Positions 1 through 12,530 of a DNA stretch of 64,000 nt are shown here, in pieces; position 1 is the stretch's first letter, and each line of letters begins with the position of its first letter. This DNA is from Colletotrichum lupini (lineage: Eukaryota > Ascomycota > Sordariomycetes > Glomerellales > Glomerellaceae): positions 1,426,001-1,490,000 of the forward strand of contig NC_064676.1 of assembly GCF_023278565.1 (NCBI RefSeq). The letters are read 5' to 3'. A program made the position numbers and the translations under genes. A model generated the notes under the pieces. It was given only the letters and a program-made list of their open reading frames with translations. It made no database searches and had not been told where the DNA came from.

Positions 1-448
1 TTGTTACAAAATGGCGCGAGGTTGGTTCATGCCAGCGCCGTCTTCGAGTCTCTTCAAGACTATAAAACGAAAGCGAAGTATCGCCAAGGTACTGCTGCAG
101 GCCTCGCTAGACAGAAAGGTCACATGAAACTTGCGCGACTTATTGAGGGGTGGAAGTTCAAAACTTGATGCGCAGATACTCCCTTTGCTTCCACCTTTGC
201 TGCCCACTAGCAGTGCATTTCCTATGTTGACCGAAGATCTATATTGATATCAGAAGATACCCCACGATTGCACGTAGGCGTTTTGTCAACGCGATGTGAT
301 CATCACTACTGGCCCACACGCCGTTTTCCTATTCCAATACAATGTTTACCATCTCTTCCTGCCATCTGAATTATGCGACTTGGTCTAAGACTAGGAAACG
401 ATATTAGAATCACAGCGTGCGAATTTCAAATATTCATCACCTCTTCCA
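1..448. other. Left-edge intergenic DNA
   Basis: No gene can be supported. A minus-strand open frame of about 67 codons ends with TAA near position 4, but it has no ATG start and resembles no family I know. It could be a 3' exon of a gene lying outside the window. The rest is probably the 3' flank of the membrane-protein gene that ends at 449. Confidence 0.4.
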
Positions 449-2287
449 CTAGAAATGCGGAAAGAAATCAGACCACTCCGGGGTCTCATACAACGACGCA
501 GGAGCCTCGCGCAGATTGATGAACGCCTCAATGACCAAGAAAACCCTCGCCACAACAAACAGCAACAGGACAAAACAAAGAACAAACGACTTTGCTGTCT
601 TCATCCACGGTTTTTGGTACGTCGCTCCTGCCAGTTGCGCCCCCGGCGCCGCACCAGAAATGAACATATCAAACCGCGGCCAAACCTGTCGAGCGAGGAA
701 GAAGATCCACAGCACCACGCCCGAGGATGTAATCACCAAAGACGCAGCCAGCCAGAGAGTCCGCTCAATCGTCGTCGGAAAGTGGTCGAGCCAGCCCGCA
801 AGGTGAAGCCCGCCGTACGCTGCTGCCGTCAGAGCGAGGACCGACCGCAGGACGTCGCGGTGGATGTTGACTTGGCCTAGCCCGAGGTTCGACATGGACG
901 GGAAGTTGACTATGTAAGGGACGAGGTAATCCGTCTCGCCGAGAAACACGCCAACGGTCGGCACGGAGGTGAAGTAGAATTGAGCATACGTCGGCCGGGA
1001 AATGCATTCTGCCCAGAGAGAATCTGCGGCTGACGCAGCTTGTGCCAATCGTCCTGGGTTGACGGGCATGTGAGGTTTCTCGTGTCTCTGTACATCTGCA
1101 AAGAGTCTTCGACAATAGATCGTACCATGCCGGAGATTGAGCTGAGTATAAGGTGAAGCGAAGTATATCTGCTGGCATTCCGGGGACACCGTCGGTTTCG
1201 CCTGGTCGATGTGGTACATGTATGCGGTTCGGGATACTCTTTTCCACTGAATGTCGACGTCCACAGGCGACGAGAAGGGACGAAGGTTACTGACGTCGAA
1301 GCCGAGAAACCTAGAGGGCTCCCTGGTGCCAGGTGAGCCGATGGACAGGTGGGTCGTGATGAGAATCTTGTCCTTGTTCTCCTTTCTGGCCCCTTCCGTG
1401 CCCACGTCTTCGGGCGGTATGTACATGAAGCACCGGATCTCAGTTACGCCGTTAACAGCGCTCATCGACGAGCAGAACATCATCAACGCCATGGCATCCT
1501 CGTTCCCCTCGTCCAGGACAGTGGGATCGAGCACATCCAGGGGCTTGCTCCACCATAGCAAATAAAGCATAGCAGCACAAGCAACGTGTCCGCAGGTGTT
1601 GATCTCGAGTAGCGAGACGGGCATTTTCTTCATGAGGCGGCCGATGACTTGGGCGACCATCCAGCCGGCCTGTATGCACACCAGCGACTTGGCCATCCAG
1701 TCCGCCTTGCTCTTATCCTGGATCTGCGACTCGTGAATCTGCGGCAGCTTTCCGACGAAGGATAAGAGCCTGATACCCTCCGGCGTGACCGTTACTCTCC
1801 TGAGCACCGTCTCGACCTCGGCAGAAGGCATATTGACGACGAACCCTCCCATCACGGCGTAAAAACACTGCGTCATGTCCCACGTATGCCTCGAAAACGT
1901 CCTCGTCTCCTCCCTATCGGCAGGTGTTCCATCTGCACCTGTACTCCCTTTCCGATCCGCAGCATCCTTTTCAATCTCTTTCTTGAGCCATCTTGCCACA
2001 ATATACTGAGCCGCCGCCGTGGCGACCACGAGCTCCGGCGCGAAGATGCCGTAGAGGACCCACTTTGTCCGCTCCAACGACCGGCTCCGAAGGGTGGAGC
2101 GCGCGGCGGGGACGTTGAGGTGGAGGGCCGTCCAGACGCATATCGTGAGGGTGAGCACGCAGGAGCAGATCAGGCCAAAGGTGCCGCGACCGTTTGGTTC
2201 GGGAGCCCAGTTAGTCGTGGACGAGGGAGGGGCCGCTGCTGCGAAGGGAGGTGAGAGGAGGGGATAGGCTGCGACGGCGGAGATCAT
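449..2287 (-). CDS. Fungal multi-pass membrane protein of unknown function
   Basis: A single uninterrupted exon encodes 612 residues from an ATG at 2285-2287. A GRGT motif at residues 33-36 lies just before the first hydrophobic segment, which ends in TALHLNVP (53-60). These features and the acidic, aromatic C-terminus (ETPEWSDFFPHF) are typical of a widespread ascomycete family of uncharacterised integral membrane proteins. Hydrophobic stretches are at about 34-56, 80-97, 201-217, 228-246, 482-500, 510-532 and 565-590. Between them is a large hydrophilic region (about 250-470) containing an NVP-less loop rich in aromatic residues and a short Asp/Lys-rich linker (104-126). Biochemical role and membrane location are unknown; plasma membrane or endomembrane is inference. 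The gene reads away from the retrotransposon that starts 770 bp upstream of its ATG, so its promoter lies between them. Base composition looks ordinary and RIP does not seem to have spread into it. Confidence 0.85.
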   Translation of the reverse strand: MISAVAAYPLLSPPFAAAAPPSSTTNWAPEPNGRGTFGLICSCVLTLTICVWTALHLNVPAARSTLRSRSLERTKWVLYGIFAPELVVATAAAQYIVARWLKKEIEKDAADRKGSTGADGTPADREETRTFSRHTWDMTQCFYAVMGGFVVNMPSAEVETVLRRVTVTPEGIRLLSFVGKLPQIHESQIQDKSKADWMAKSLVCIQAGWMVAQVIGRLMKKMPVSLLEINTCGHVACAAMLYLLWWSKPLDVLDPTVLDEGNEDAMALMMFCSSMSAVNGVTEIRCFMYIPPEDVGTEGARKENKDKILITTHLSIGSPGTREPSRFLGFDVSNLRPFSSPVDVDIQWKRVSRTAYMYHIDQAKPTVSPECQQIYFASPYTQLNLRHGTIYCRRLFADVQRHEKPHMPVNPGRLAQAASAADSLWAECISRPTYAQFYFTSVPTVGVFLGETDYLVPYIVNFPSMSNLGLGQVNIHRDVLRSVLALTAAAYGGLHLAGWLDHFPTTIERTLWLAASLVITSSGVVLWIFFLARQVWPRFDMFISGAAPGAQLAGATYQKPWMKTAKSFVLCFVLLLFVVARVFLVIEAFINLREAPASLYETPEWSDFFPHF

Positions 2288-3059
2288 GAGCGTGGGTGGA
2301 TGTGGTTATAGCAGATTGCATGTTTGCAAGCTTTAGTTGGAGTTTTCAGGCTGGGTCTTGGACCTGTCTAGGAGAGTCGTCCTTAAGATTATGGGAACTC
2401 GCGGCACCTATATCATGATTGACATACCATCAAGGAGGGTCGTACGAAAGCGAAGCCGCGGGAGCTGACCCCACGCCACAGGCGCTGACGGCACGCGCCG
2501 GATGCGCCTTACCGCCGGTGCATAGAGCTAGAAGCTGAAGCAGGGCATCGCCGCCACCAAGCAGGGTTCAGAGGCTGCAGAGCCAATGAACACGGATCAC
2601 ACTGCATCGCGATAAGAGGACGACCAAAGTCATTGAACATGGAAATGGAAATATGCGTTTTGTGGCGTTCTACCCACGCATTATTGGCAACCCTGACCAA
2701 ATGCTTCATCAAAAATTCTATCACTCCAAAGGTTGCCTCCTTGTTAGAGCTAGAGGACAACAGCAGGCGAGAGATTGTGATGAATGACGCTACTTATGCT
2801 ATTGCGCCACGTAAGTCGAAGTATCTCATTACTGGTTATGACTTTCCCGTAGTGACGCAGGCACCACAGCTGCTATGGGCTATGCCGGACGAATGTGATG
2901 GATGTCAAGTAGTAACTTAAAGTGAGATGAAATTGATTCATCCTCAATAAATTCCCAAGCAAATGTGTGTACATCCGTATCACTTGAATGGTCTCTCGTA
3001 CCAGTACATGATTTCCCTAGAGATTATACTTGCATCAAACAGTACTATTAAAGTAGTAC
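2288..3059. other. Intergenic DNA between membrane gene and LTR element
   Basis: Holds the probable promoter of the membrane-protein gene on the left. A 95-codon plus-strand frame (2633-2920) and an overlapping minus-strand frame have no recognisable motif and are not called. Composition is normal up to about 2960, then turns sharply AT-rich at the LTR boundary (3060). Confidence 0.5.
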
Positions 3060-3239
3060 TGTTATTACGAGTTATAGCACGTAGTAATAGGCATACGGAG
3101 TATAGTAAAAGTAGCTTAATTATTAAAGTAGAAATAGATAAAAAGAAAAGGTCTATATATATAATATCTAAGATAGACACGTAATTTAGTACATAACGGG
3201 TACTTTATAAAATATAATTACTATCCTTATTACGTAACA
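3060..3239. repeat. Left LTR (180 bp)
   Basis: Direct repeat partner of 10499-10678, same length with no gaps needed. Begins TGTTATTACG and ends ACGTAACA, forming a short terminal inverted repeat. It differs from the partner at roughly 30 sites, nearly all C/T or G/A transitions. It contains the word TACGGAGTA at 3094-3102. Confidence 0.85.
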
Positions 3240-6200
3240 TACCCCCTAATTACTATTACTAAGGAGCTATTATACTTAAAATAAAATCTCTGAATACCCT
3301 TATAAAGGCCTAATTTAGTTAAATATAAATAAATAAAAAATAAGTATAAGAAATACGCGTCTTTTAAACTACGTTTATTATAAATATATCCCTTTATTTA
3401 AAATAAATAAAATCCTAATTTAGAATAGCGTATATTTTATTATTTTTAATATATAAATTACTAAGGGCAAGGCTACTTAGCCGCCTTATATATATCTAAA
3501 TTTTCGTAACGTTACTTAGCTATTATTTTTCTTTTTCTTTTTAACTTTTTATAATTATTATAAATACCCCCGTTTATTATATATACGCGCCTATATTATT
3601 AAATTGTTTACTAATTTTATTTTAAATATAAATATTTAATATATTTAAAAATAATAATAAGTTTTATACAATTTCTATAATACTTTTTATATATATATTA
3701 TATAATTTATTAAAAGTTTAAATAAATAATAATATTAACGAGCCCCTCTAAGTTATTATCCCCTTTTATAACTTCTTATTTATTTATTAAGGCTTAGTTA
3801 CTAAGCTCTCCCTCCTTAGTTAAGAAGATATTAAAACTATTAATTAAAATACCGAGGACTTTATTAAGTTCGAGGCTCTTTTTAATAATTATAATAAAAG
3901 TAATAATAAAGTAAATAATAATAATAAGAGCTTTAATAAGCTTTTACTTATCCCCCTTTAGAGTTTAAAAATAAAAATAAGACTAATTTAAATAATAAGC
4001 CCTTTAAAAAGGGTATATTATATACTTATTATTTTAAGAGTTTATATTTAATATTATTTTAAGGTTTAAAAAACGTAAAGCTAGCTCTTTTTAAAAAGGT
4101 AATAAAAAGTAAAAAAGAATGCTAAAAAGTTAAAATACCCCCTATAATAAATATAGTTCTTTTTACTATTCTAAGCCTATTTAATATATACTTAGTTCTT
4201 AAAAAGCTTAAGAGAGAGGCTCTTAAAGAACGGGAGATTTAATATTTATTTTATTTTAAAATAGCTTTTTAATATACCGACCCTAAGGATAGTAGTTATT
4301 ATTTTATAAGAAATAATAGCTAGTATATATATTATTTTAATAACTATTTAGCTAAAGGGTATATTAATATACTAATTATTTTATAACTAATAGCCTAGGC
4401 CCTTATTAAGGCTATTATAAATAGTATTTCTTTTTTTATAAATATATTATCCTTTTTTATTATTAAGAAGCGTAGTTTTAATTATAATTTTAATAAAATA
4501 TTATTAAGCTCCGTAATATCGTTTACTAAATATATAATAATTAGAAGATATATAAAAACTATATCGGCTTTTATATAGAGAACTTTTTTAACGCGCGCCC
4601 CTAGTCCTTTTTTATACTTATTATAGTTGTTTATAACTAACTTCTTATTATATTATCTACTTTTATATTTTAAGTTATTAACTTAATAATTATTTTAACT
4701 CCCGCGCCCCCCGCTACCCTTATTACTCTTAATTTTATAAACTTCGAGGTATATAAAATACGTTTTTTAGTATATATACTAACCCTCCTCTTTAATAACA
4801 CTATATTCTTAATAATCGTATACTTTATAAACTAAGAGTTTAAATAATAAGTATAAGCCTAGGTCTTATTTTTATATATATATACTTTATAAAATAAGGT
4901 TATTTTAAAAGTTTAAGCCTTCGGGTTATAAAAGGTTTTTATTTTATTTATTTTAGGCCTCCGGGCCGTACTTTAAGTTCTATTTATTATTTATTTTTAG
5001 GTATTAAGTTTTTTTAAATATAGCTTAAATTAATTATTTTTAATTATTTTAGCTATTTATAATAGCTTCTTACGTATTATAAAAGTTAAAAAGTATATAA
5101 AAATATTTAAACTTAGCTTATAAAAGGTTTTTAATAAGTCTATTTATTAATATATTTTTTATTAATATATAAGTAACTTCGAAGCTACTTTTAGCGTACT
5201 CTTATTTTAGCTATATATTTTATATATTAATATAGTAAAGTTAAGTAGCTATTCTTTCTCTTTCCCCTATAATAAGTTAAATCGTTTACTAATTATCGTA
5301 ATTAATTAACTATATTTTTCTTAAGTTAAGGGTAATATCCTTAAAAAAGCGCTTTAGAGCTATAGTCTTTTTTATAGTTTTTTTAAAATAAAAAAGCTTA
5401 GCTTCGGTAGTTAACGTTATAACTATTACTTAGCGTACTAATTTCTATTAAATTAAGTTATTAAAAAAGAATATTATATATCCTTAAGATAATCGTCGTA
5501 TTACCTCGTTATTTATAAAGCTAATATTTTTAATTAAAAATAATAATTACGTACTTAATATACTACCGTAATAGAGTATAAGATATTTTATTATATAGAA
5601 ATATTAAATATAATAGTTAATTATTTTAATATAAGTTGCGCTTAGGTTAGTTAGGAACTATAATAGTTATAAACAAATAAAAATAACGTCTAGTTTAATT
5701 ATAATAGTTATATAAAGTATATTCCTAACCTTCTCTTAGTAGCTTCTTATTTCCTTTTTTATTACTTACCCCTCGTTTAGTTTAAACTCTTCTTAAAGAA
5801 AAGGGGTAGCTAAATATAATAAATTTATAAAGTTAAAGCGCTTAATAACTCGCTTAATATATATATTATAAATAAAATAAACCTTACGAGTAGTACGGTT
5901 TTATAAAATCTATACTTTAAGAAAGTAATTAATCGGTCTATTCTCCTTAAGGTTAATATATTCTTTTATATTATTAATAATCCCCTAAGCCGCCTTTTAA
6001 TCGTCTTAATAATATAAAATAATAAAGCTATTAATATAAAACACTAATATTACTTTTTTATTTATAGTTTAGTAAATATAGATCTCTTCGTAGCTATATA
6101 TTATATTTATATTATAGAGTATAAAAATAAAAGTTTAAAATTAGAGAATTAGTAAGTTTTAGAGGCTATATAAAGCGTATTAGAGTTTATTTATTTTATT

Positions 6201-9200
6201 AATAACTTTATATCCCTTTAAGAGTTTAATAATTACTAACTTCTCGCTTTTAAGAGGCGCGTTAAAAAATACGTTAATAATATTATATTAGTCTATTTTA
6301 AGGTCGAATTAAGTAGTTATTATTATTATAAGCTTAAAGGCTTTTATAATAAGTATTAAAGCGTACGTATTTTATAAGGGGTTAAGTAGTTATATATTCC
6401 CCCTTATATATATATATATACTTTTACTTCGCTAACCTCGTTATTAACGTCGTATTTATAAGTATATACTTACTTTAATAAAAATAAGATCCCTTATTTA
6501 GGATTATAGTTAACCTCTTTTTATATACTAATATCCCTTAGCTTTTTTATTTTTATATTTATAATATCCCTAAGTAACTTTTATAGTTATAATAAGAGAT
6601 ATTTAATATTACTAAACTTTTTTAATAAGCTTTAGAAATTAATTTTAATAAGTCGTGGTTTCTAAATTCTTTTAGAGCGCTTTAAGTAGGTCTTATAAAC
6701 TACTCTTTTTATTATTTAATAGAGTATTATATATCCTATATTACTTTTTTTTATAGTTTTTTATTAATTAAATATAAAAGTAAAAGAAAAGTAATCCTAG
6801 AGACGGTTATAATAATTACCGTCTCTTATATTTAAATATAAGAGCGTTATAAAGATATTATTATTAAAACGTTATAAAAGTTTATAGGCCCGGTTTAAAT
6901 ATCTAGGACCTAACGGAGCTTTACTTAGTACTTAATAAAGCGGTTTTTATAAACTCTATTTTTATATAATAATAGAGGTTTATTATAAGGGTTCCTTATT
7001 AACGTTAATTTTAGTATTAAGAATTATTTCTTTACGATTAATACTTTATTTACTACGTATTTCAGTATTTTATTAAGAGCTATTAAGAATTGAAAACTTA
7101 AGAATTTCTATAATATATATAAGCGCTCGTAAAAAGGATTATAAACTACGTAAAGCTATTTATAACTTAGTTATTATATTCCTTTTTTTATCCCTATTTC
7201 TAAGCTTATATAAGGGGGTTATTTTAGGGGTTAATAATAATAATAAGATTATATTAGCCTCTTTAGCCTTATTAACCGCACCTTAGAGTACGTTTATTAG
7301 TTACTTAGCGTCCTAAATAATTAAAAATCTAATAATAATACTATCCTTAACTATAGAGTTATTTTAAGTATTAGTATTTCTAAAGTCTAGATCTACTTCC
7401 CTCAGTACTCGAACTAACTTATTATTAGTATTAAAAAGTTCTTATATCTCTTAGATTATTAAATTTACTTATTTACTTATAATAGCTTATTCCTTATATA
7501 TAGGATTATAAAAAACTTTTTTATTAAACTTAATATTTTTTATAATAAATACTTACTTAAGTGCGGGTACTTAGACCCTATATAAGTTATATATTTCTAG
7601 TATATATCTAACTAAGTATCCTATATACTTATAAAAAAGTATTTTAAACTCTTTTTAATATATACCCCTTTTACGATTCTTATAAAGAGGGTATACTTAA
7701 TAGCTATATATAAAAGCTATTAAGATATAGGGTAATTAGTTTAGAATCCTATACTTAGTAACCCGTTTATTATTAATATTAATACTACTTTTATTAGTTA
7801 ATTTTTATTATAATAAGTAAATCTCTTTTATTAGCCTTTTATAAAGTAATATTATAAATAAAAATTATTATTAGTATTATTTCGTCCTATAGATTCGTAA
7901 GGAAGTTTATAAAAAGGCGCATTTTATAAGCTTTAGTAATTACGAGTTAACTTACTCTTTTAGCGTTATTTACGGGTTCTTTTATATATAAAAATAAAAG
8001 TTCTATTTTAATTCCTAGCTTATTATACTATGTTTTATATACGCGTTTAACGTTTATAATTAGGAGGGCGGTCTTATTATTACTTTTAAAAAAGTAAATT
8101 AGAGTCCTTTTTTAATAATAAATTACTACCTCGAGGCTCTATAATATAAAAAGTACTTTCTTTTTTATTTTAATTTTTAAAAAGAACCCCCTAAGCTACT
8201 TATTATATTCGTTAGAAGTTATAAATATATATTATTATTTATTAAAAGATAGTTCGAAATAGAAGAGATCTTAATATATATAGTACTATAGTTATAAAGC
8301 TCTTTTTAAGAGTAGTTTTCTTAAGATTACTATTTTAGCTTCGGATAATATATATACTTTATACTTAACTTATAATAAAAGTTTAATATATATACTTCGA
8401 GTCTTATATAGTAATTAATAAAGAGTATTAGGTCTAAAATAACCTATTTTAAAGTACTAAAAGAGCGTACTATTAAACCTCTTATAAGTACGTTAATACA
8501 AGCGACGGAATTTTTTATAATTAATTAATAATATAATATTAGCTAGGCTTTATAAAATACGCTTAAGGTTTATAAAAAAAAGATAGGATTAGAGGAGCTT
8601 ATATTCGAAAAAAACTAGATTATTTTTTTAAATAAGCTACTTTTTAATAATATTTTTATAAAGCGTTTTTTATTATAAAATATAATCTAAACTATAGTAC
8701 TAAAGTGCGCTTTTATTTAGTAAAGTTTTTAAAATTATATTCATATAAAATCCCTTAATATAAGCGACGTTCTAAAGCTTTAAATCGTAAGTTCCCTTTC
8801 CCTTAGGTCCGTTTAGGACGCCCTTTATAATATAAATACTACGTATAGTAATAAGTAATATAGTAGTTCTTAATTTAATATAGTTTTTATTACTTAATAA
8901 TACGTAACTCTTGGGTTTAAATAGGCTCTTATTATTAACTAAATATATTATTTTATAACTATTTATTATTATATTTTAAAAAAGAGGGTAAGTGCTACTT
9001 ATAAAAGTATTAAAAATTACGTTTATTTCTAAGTCCTAACTCTTTATAAGTATAGTAATTACGTAGCCCTCGTCCTAGTTCATTAATAAGCTCGCTATAA
9101 GTTAGTTAGAGAATCTTTTTAAAAACCTAGGTTTTTAGGGGTTCTATCGTTCTTTAGCTAATTAGCTTTTTTAAGCTTATTATAAAGTAATTTTTATTTA

Positions 9201-10498
9201 TTTAATTTAATAATAATAAGGACTTTTTTTATATAGCTCTTTAATATTCGTATTAATAACTTATTAGCGTTTTAGTTTATAAGTACCTATTTTAATTTTT
9301 AATACGCTATAAGGCGCTATAAATATACGTAATTATAAAAATATATAACGTTACCCTTATTATTTACGTTATTAATTAAGTTAAAGCGTTTAGTAAAAAT
9401 AAAATAAGCCCCTCTTTAACTTAAAAGTCGTTTAGTATATACGTCCTAAATTACTAAACTAAATATATATATAATCTCCTTAAGGGTCCTTATATATGTT
9501 TTAAAAACTATTAATTTATTAAAAGTCTTATATATACGTTAGCCTTATATAAAATTAAGTCTTAACTCAACTATAACTAAAAAGCTAAGTACGGCGATCT
9601 TTTTATTAATTTTTAAAATATTATACGTTTTAGTTTAAAAATAAGTAAACTACTACTCCTTATATTAGTATTAGGGGTTAATTCTAGTTTTTATTTTATT
9701 AAAAGCTTATTAATATTCCTCTTAAACCGCATTCCTTATTATTAGTTTAGGGGGTATAAATTCCTATTTTAAATATTTAACGATTCGCTATATACTAAAC
9801 TTAGTACCGTTTTTAATAATTTTTTAAAATACGTATTTATATAATATAGCGTTCACTAATTTTACTAATTATTAAGCGAGGACTTTAATATATATATTAA
9901 TAATATTACGTTTATAAACTATAAGTTATTTATATTTAGTATCAAGCTCTTATTATTTTTAAATATTCTTAAGTATATAAATCCTTTTTATAAATATAAT
10001 ATAAAAATAGATTTATTTATATAAAATAAGTAATATAACTAGCTTTATAAAAAGAAACCTAGCTTAGTCCTATAAGTTACTCGTACTTAAAGAAGTTAAA
10101 AAGTTCGTATTAAGAATTATATTTAAAAGCTATTAATAAAGGATTTCTTAATTTTTTTAGTTATTCTTAAACGCCTTATAATAGGCTTAGTAAGCTCGTA
10201 ATTCTTTTTTATTACGGGTTATTACTAATTATTTAAATTTAAAGGGTAAAATAAGCGTTATAGAGGGGTTAAGGAATATATTAGATTTTAGAGCGTTTAA
10301 ATCGACGTATTTCTAAACTTTAATACCCTTATTTATAGCGCGAAGTATATTAAACTATTTAATCTAGTTATTACGGCTTATTAATTTAGCTTAGGTTAAA
10401 GTAAGTATAAGTAAGTTAGTTATTTTAAAGAGATTATAAGAATTATATTAATAAGTACGTTATCGTAGTATAGGGTTTTAATTAAGAGCTAGGCTTAT

Positions 10499-10678
10499 AA
10501 CTATTATAAGTTATAGTATATAATAATAGGTATACGGAGTATAATAAAAGCAGCTTAATTATTAAAATAGAAATAAATAAAAAGAAAAGGTCTATATATA
10601 TAATATTTAAGATAGATACGTGATTTAGTACGTGACGGGCACTTTGTAAGGTGCGATTACTATCCCTATTACGTAACA
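10499..10678. repeat. Right LTR (180 bp)
   Basis: Direct repeat partner of 3060-3239. Its 5' TG terminus has become AA, consistent with a G-to-A change plus one other substitution. Its last 60 bases are less RIP-mutated than those of the left copy, keeping GTGATTTAGTACGTGACGGG where the left copy reads GTAATTTAGTACATAACGGG. Confidence 0.85.
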
Positions 10679-10702
10679 ACTGTCATCCTCCTAGTGAACA
10701 CC

Positions 10703-10997
10703 TCACTTTGTATAGCAAGTGAACTGTCCCACGACTTAGCGTTCTATCCGATACTAAGTCTAAGAGTCAACTCACCTCAACTGTCGTCGTGCAGATGCCC
10801 TTTTCGTGCCGGATGTTCCTCGCAATGTACTCTCCGAACCTCTGGCCTGGGTTGCACCCCACAGAGGGCTCGAAGCACATGCCCATGCCGGCCAGAGTAC
10901 TTGATGTCGCACGACATGATGCCGGCATCGGAGCGGCGTGAGCCGTCAAAATGGCGGTGCTAAGAACAGCTAAAGAAGAAATCGAGGATGGAAACAT
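10703..10997 (-). CDS. Small secreted cysteine-containing protein (candidate effector)
   Basis: Two exons, 10776-10997 and 10703-10723, are joined across a 52-nt intron (10724-10775) with a GTGAGT donor, a GCTAAG branch-like site and a GACAG acceptor. Together they give an 80-residue protein. Residues 1-21 form a clear signal peptide (charged-poor N-terminus, hydrophobic core SSLAVLSTAILTAHA). The mature part has five cysteines (28, 41, 48, 69, 77), one right after the predicted cleavage region. An odd cysteine count could mean a wrong acceptor or one unpaired cysteine. I know no family for it. It lies on the minus strand with its stop 24 bp from the right LTR of a RIP-mutated element, a typical setting for fungal effector candidates. 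A TATATA box lies at 11087-11092, about 90 bp upstream. The single-exon alternative would read two codons into the intron and stop. Function as an effector is inference. Confidence 0.55.
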
Positions 10998-11086
10998 GGT
11001 GAAAGCTTATTGAATGACGTGTAGTTTGAGTTGAAGAGGAAAAAGGTTGGCTAACTTTTGCGAAGGTTTGCTATTCTATATCAACC

Positions 11087-11092
11087 TATATA
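11087..11092 (-). promoter_or_regulatory. TATA-like box of the small secreted protein gene
   Basis: TATATA read on the minus strand as CTTATATAGG, about 90 bp upstream of the ATG at 10997. Assigned by position only. Confidence 0.3.
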
Positions 11093-12484
11093 AGATTGTA
11101 TAATACAGTATCCTAGTCCAAAACTTATTGTACGTAAACGAATAACTTCTTTCATTCAATCAAAACCACTCATATACGAAATTTGTTCGTAAGTGGAAAT
11201 GTACGGGGAGCGGACTTCAAGACGTTGTCGCGGGCCCGTGTGATGCGCGGATTCCCTGAGAGAAAGCCGAGACCGAACTAATAACCAGTCTGATTTATGG
11301 ATATGAGGATTGCTGGGTTCCGCAATTTCTATGGGGGTCTCGGATCTGTGCGCTGAGGCTATCTGCCCCCTCTAATCAAAAGTCGCGAAAGCGCTCGATT
11401 AAAGGTGGGAAGGATAGCCATAAATCGGCTTCATCCGGCTTTTTGTGTACTTGGCGGTCTACAGGGCTGAAAGTTAAATTGATACATCCGTTTCCGACTA
11501 TATTAGCTTAGTATTACTGGAGAATTATATTGTGCAGTCAATTAACTGGACAAAATCTCGTCAACGTTCTCTGATGTGGTTCTCTGACTCATGTCGTCGA
11601 GTTTGGCATATGAGCTTTAATGCTCCAAGACGGCAACATGCTGTGCTTGGTTCTATCAGAGCTCTTGGGCACATAACGAGTTGACAACAACAAATCGTTG
11701 CACGCTGCAAGTCGTATTGATGTAAAGGAGCTACATATGCGGATTGATCTAGGAAAGAGAAATCCTCGACTTAAGGACATTCAACAATAGTAGCTTACAC
11801 GGAAGCGTCTTGATCGGCAGAAATATCGCCGAGAATGGCATCACAGCTTTTCTTTATCAGCTGTTCGGTTCATTAATTTGCCAACATCGCATGGAGAGAT
11901 GCCACGTCTTTCGCATTGGCTGCAGCCACTCATATCTGACCTCAACACCTGGAGCCTGGCCCCGAGTGAATTCTCTCTCTGAAAGCTCTGAGTTTGATTA
12001 AAGCTTGCAACTCTCTGTCTCTAATTCCTTCAACTCAATGTTGCGCTAAACCTCTACTGCACTTTGTAAGTTTCTTCTGCCTTGTACAGACTGATATGTC
12101 TCAAAGGCGAATATGTCACTCGGATAAGAATACACCTGGTTAATTAGGGAAGCCCTTGATGACCACCTTGTCACACACGCTACGGCATAGGCAGTTCACA
12201 TTTCCTATTCTCTTCTTTTTCAACACGCGCATATGGAATTACTTGTCGGACCAAACGATTTCTCGAAGCTACAAAGTCTAACGCATGGTGCGTAATGGCA
12301 CACATCTCGCTCTAGCAAACATCAAGAGTTCTGGCGTCCGATACAACGTATTCTCAACCTCTTCCCACATTCTATTTGTTAAGTAGACGATGATAAACCT
12401 CTCTTTTGATCGTAACACCAAAACGGATCACGAGTAGTTATCCACTTCGGAGACCTGCAGCTTCTTAGACCCAGAACGGCCATA
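11093..12484. other. Gene-poor DNA between two transposons
   Basis: Normal base composition, no open frame above about 63 codons, and no family motif seen on either strand. This is apparently unique DNA separating the retrotransposon side from the DNA transposon, and no repeat unit was recognised. Confidence 0.5.
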
Positions 12485-12486
12485 TA

Positions 12487-12530
12487 AGTCGACCCACCCC
12501 CTTTTAGCCACCCCCCCCTTTTGGCCACCC
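12487..12530 (+). repeat. Left terminal inverted repeat (44 bp)
   Basis: Starts AGTCGACCCA directly after the target dinucleotide TA and pairs with 14328-14371. It holds two copies of a CCCCTTTT(G/A)GCCACC word. It differs from the right end at a few positions, including one extra C in a C-run. Confidence 0.85.

Larger units (their letters stand above)
3060..10678. mobile_element. RIP-degraded LTR retrotransposon, 7.6 kb
   Basis: A 7,619-bp block bounded by two direct repeats of exactly 180 bp. The first begins TGTTA and both end TAACA, the usual fungal LTR termini (TG...CA). The interior is extremely AT-rich, and the dinucleotides CA and TG are nearly absent while TA, CC, GG, AG and CT persist. 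This is the expected result of RIP, which turns CpA into TpA on both strands. No open frame survives inside, so neither gag-pol order nor Copia/Gypsy membership can be read and orientation is unknown. The five bases left (AGTAC) and right (ACTGT) do not form a clean target duplication. The sharp composition change at both LTR outer edges supports the boundaries. The right LTR's outer 60 bases keep more CA/TG than the left LTR's. Confidence 0.85.

Noticed and set aside
4..207. Partial minus-strand frame at the left edge
   Set aside because: No ATG, no motif. It could be a terminal exon of a gene outside the window but cannot be supported.
3240..10498. Reverse transcriptase or integrase motifs inside the element
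   Set aside because: All frames are shattered by C-to-T and G-to-A changes. No YxDD or zinc-knuckle motif could be read with confidence.
3055..10683. Target site duplication of the LTR element
   Set aside because: Flanks AGTAC and ACTGT do not match. RIP or an old rearrangement could have removed it, so none is claimed.
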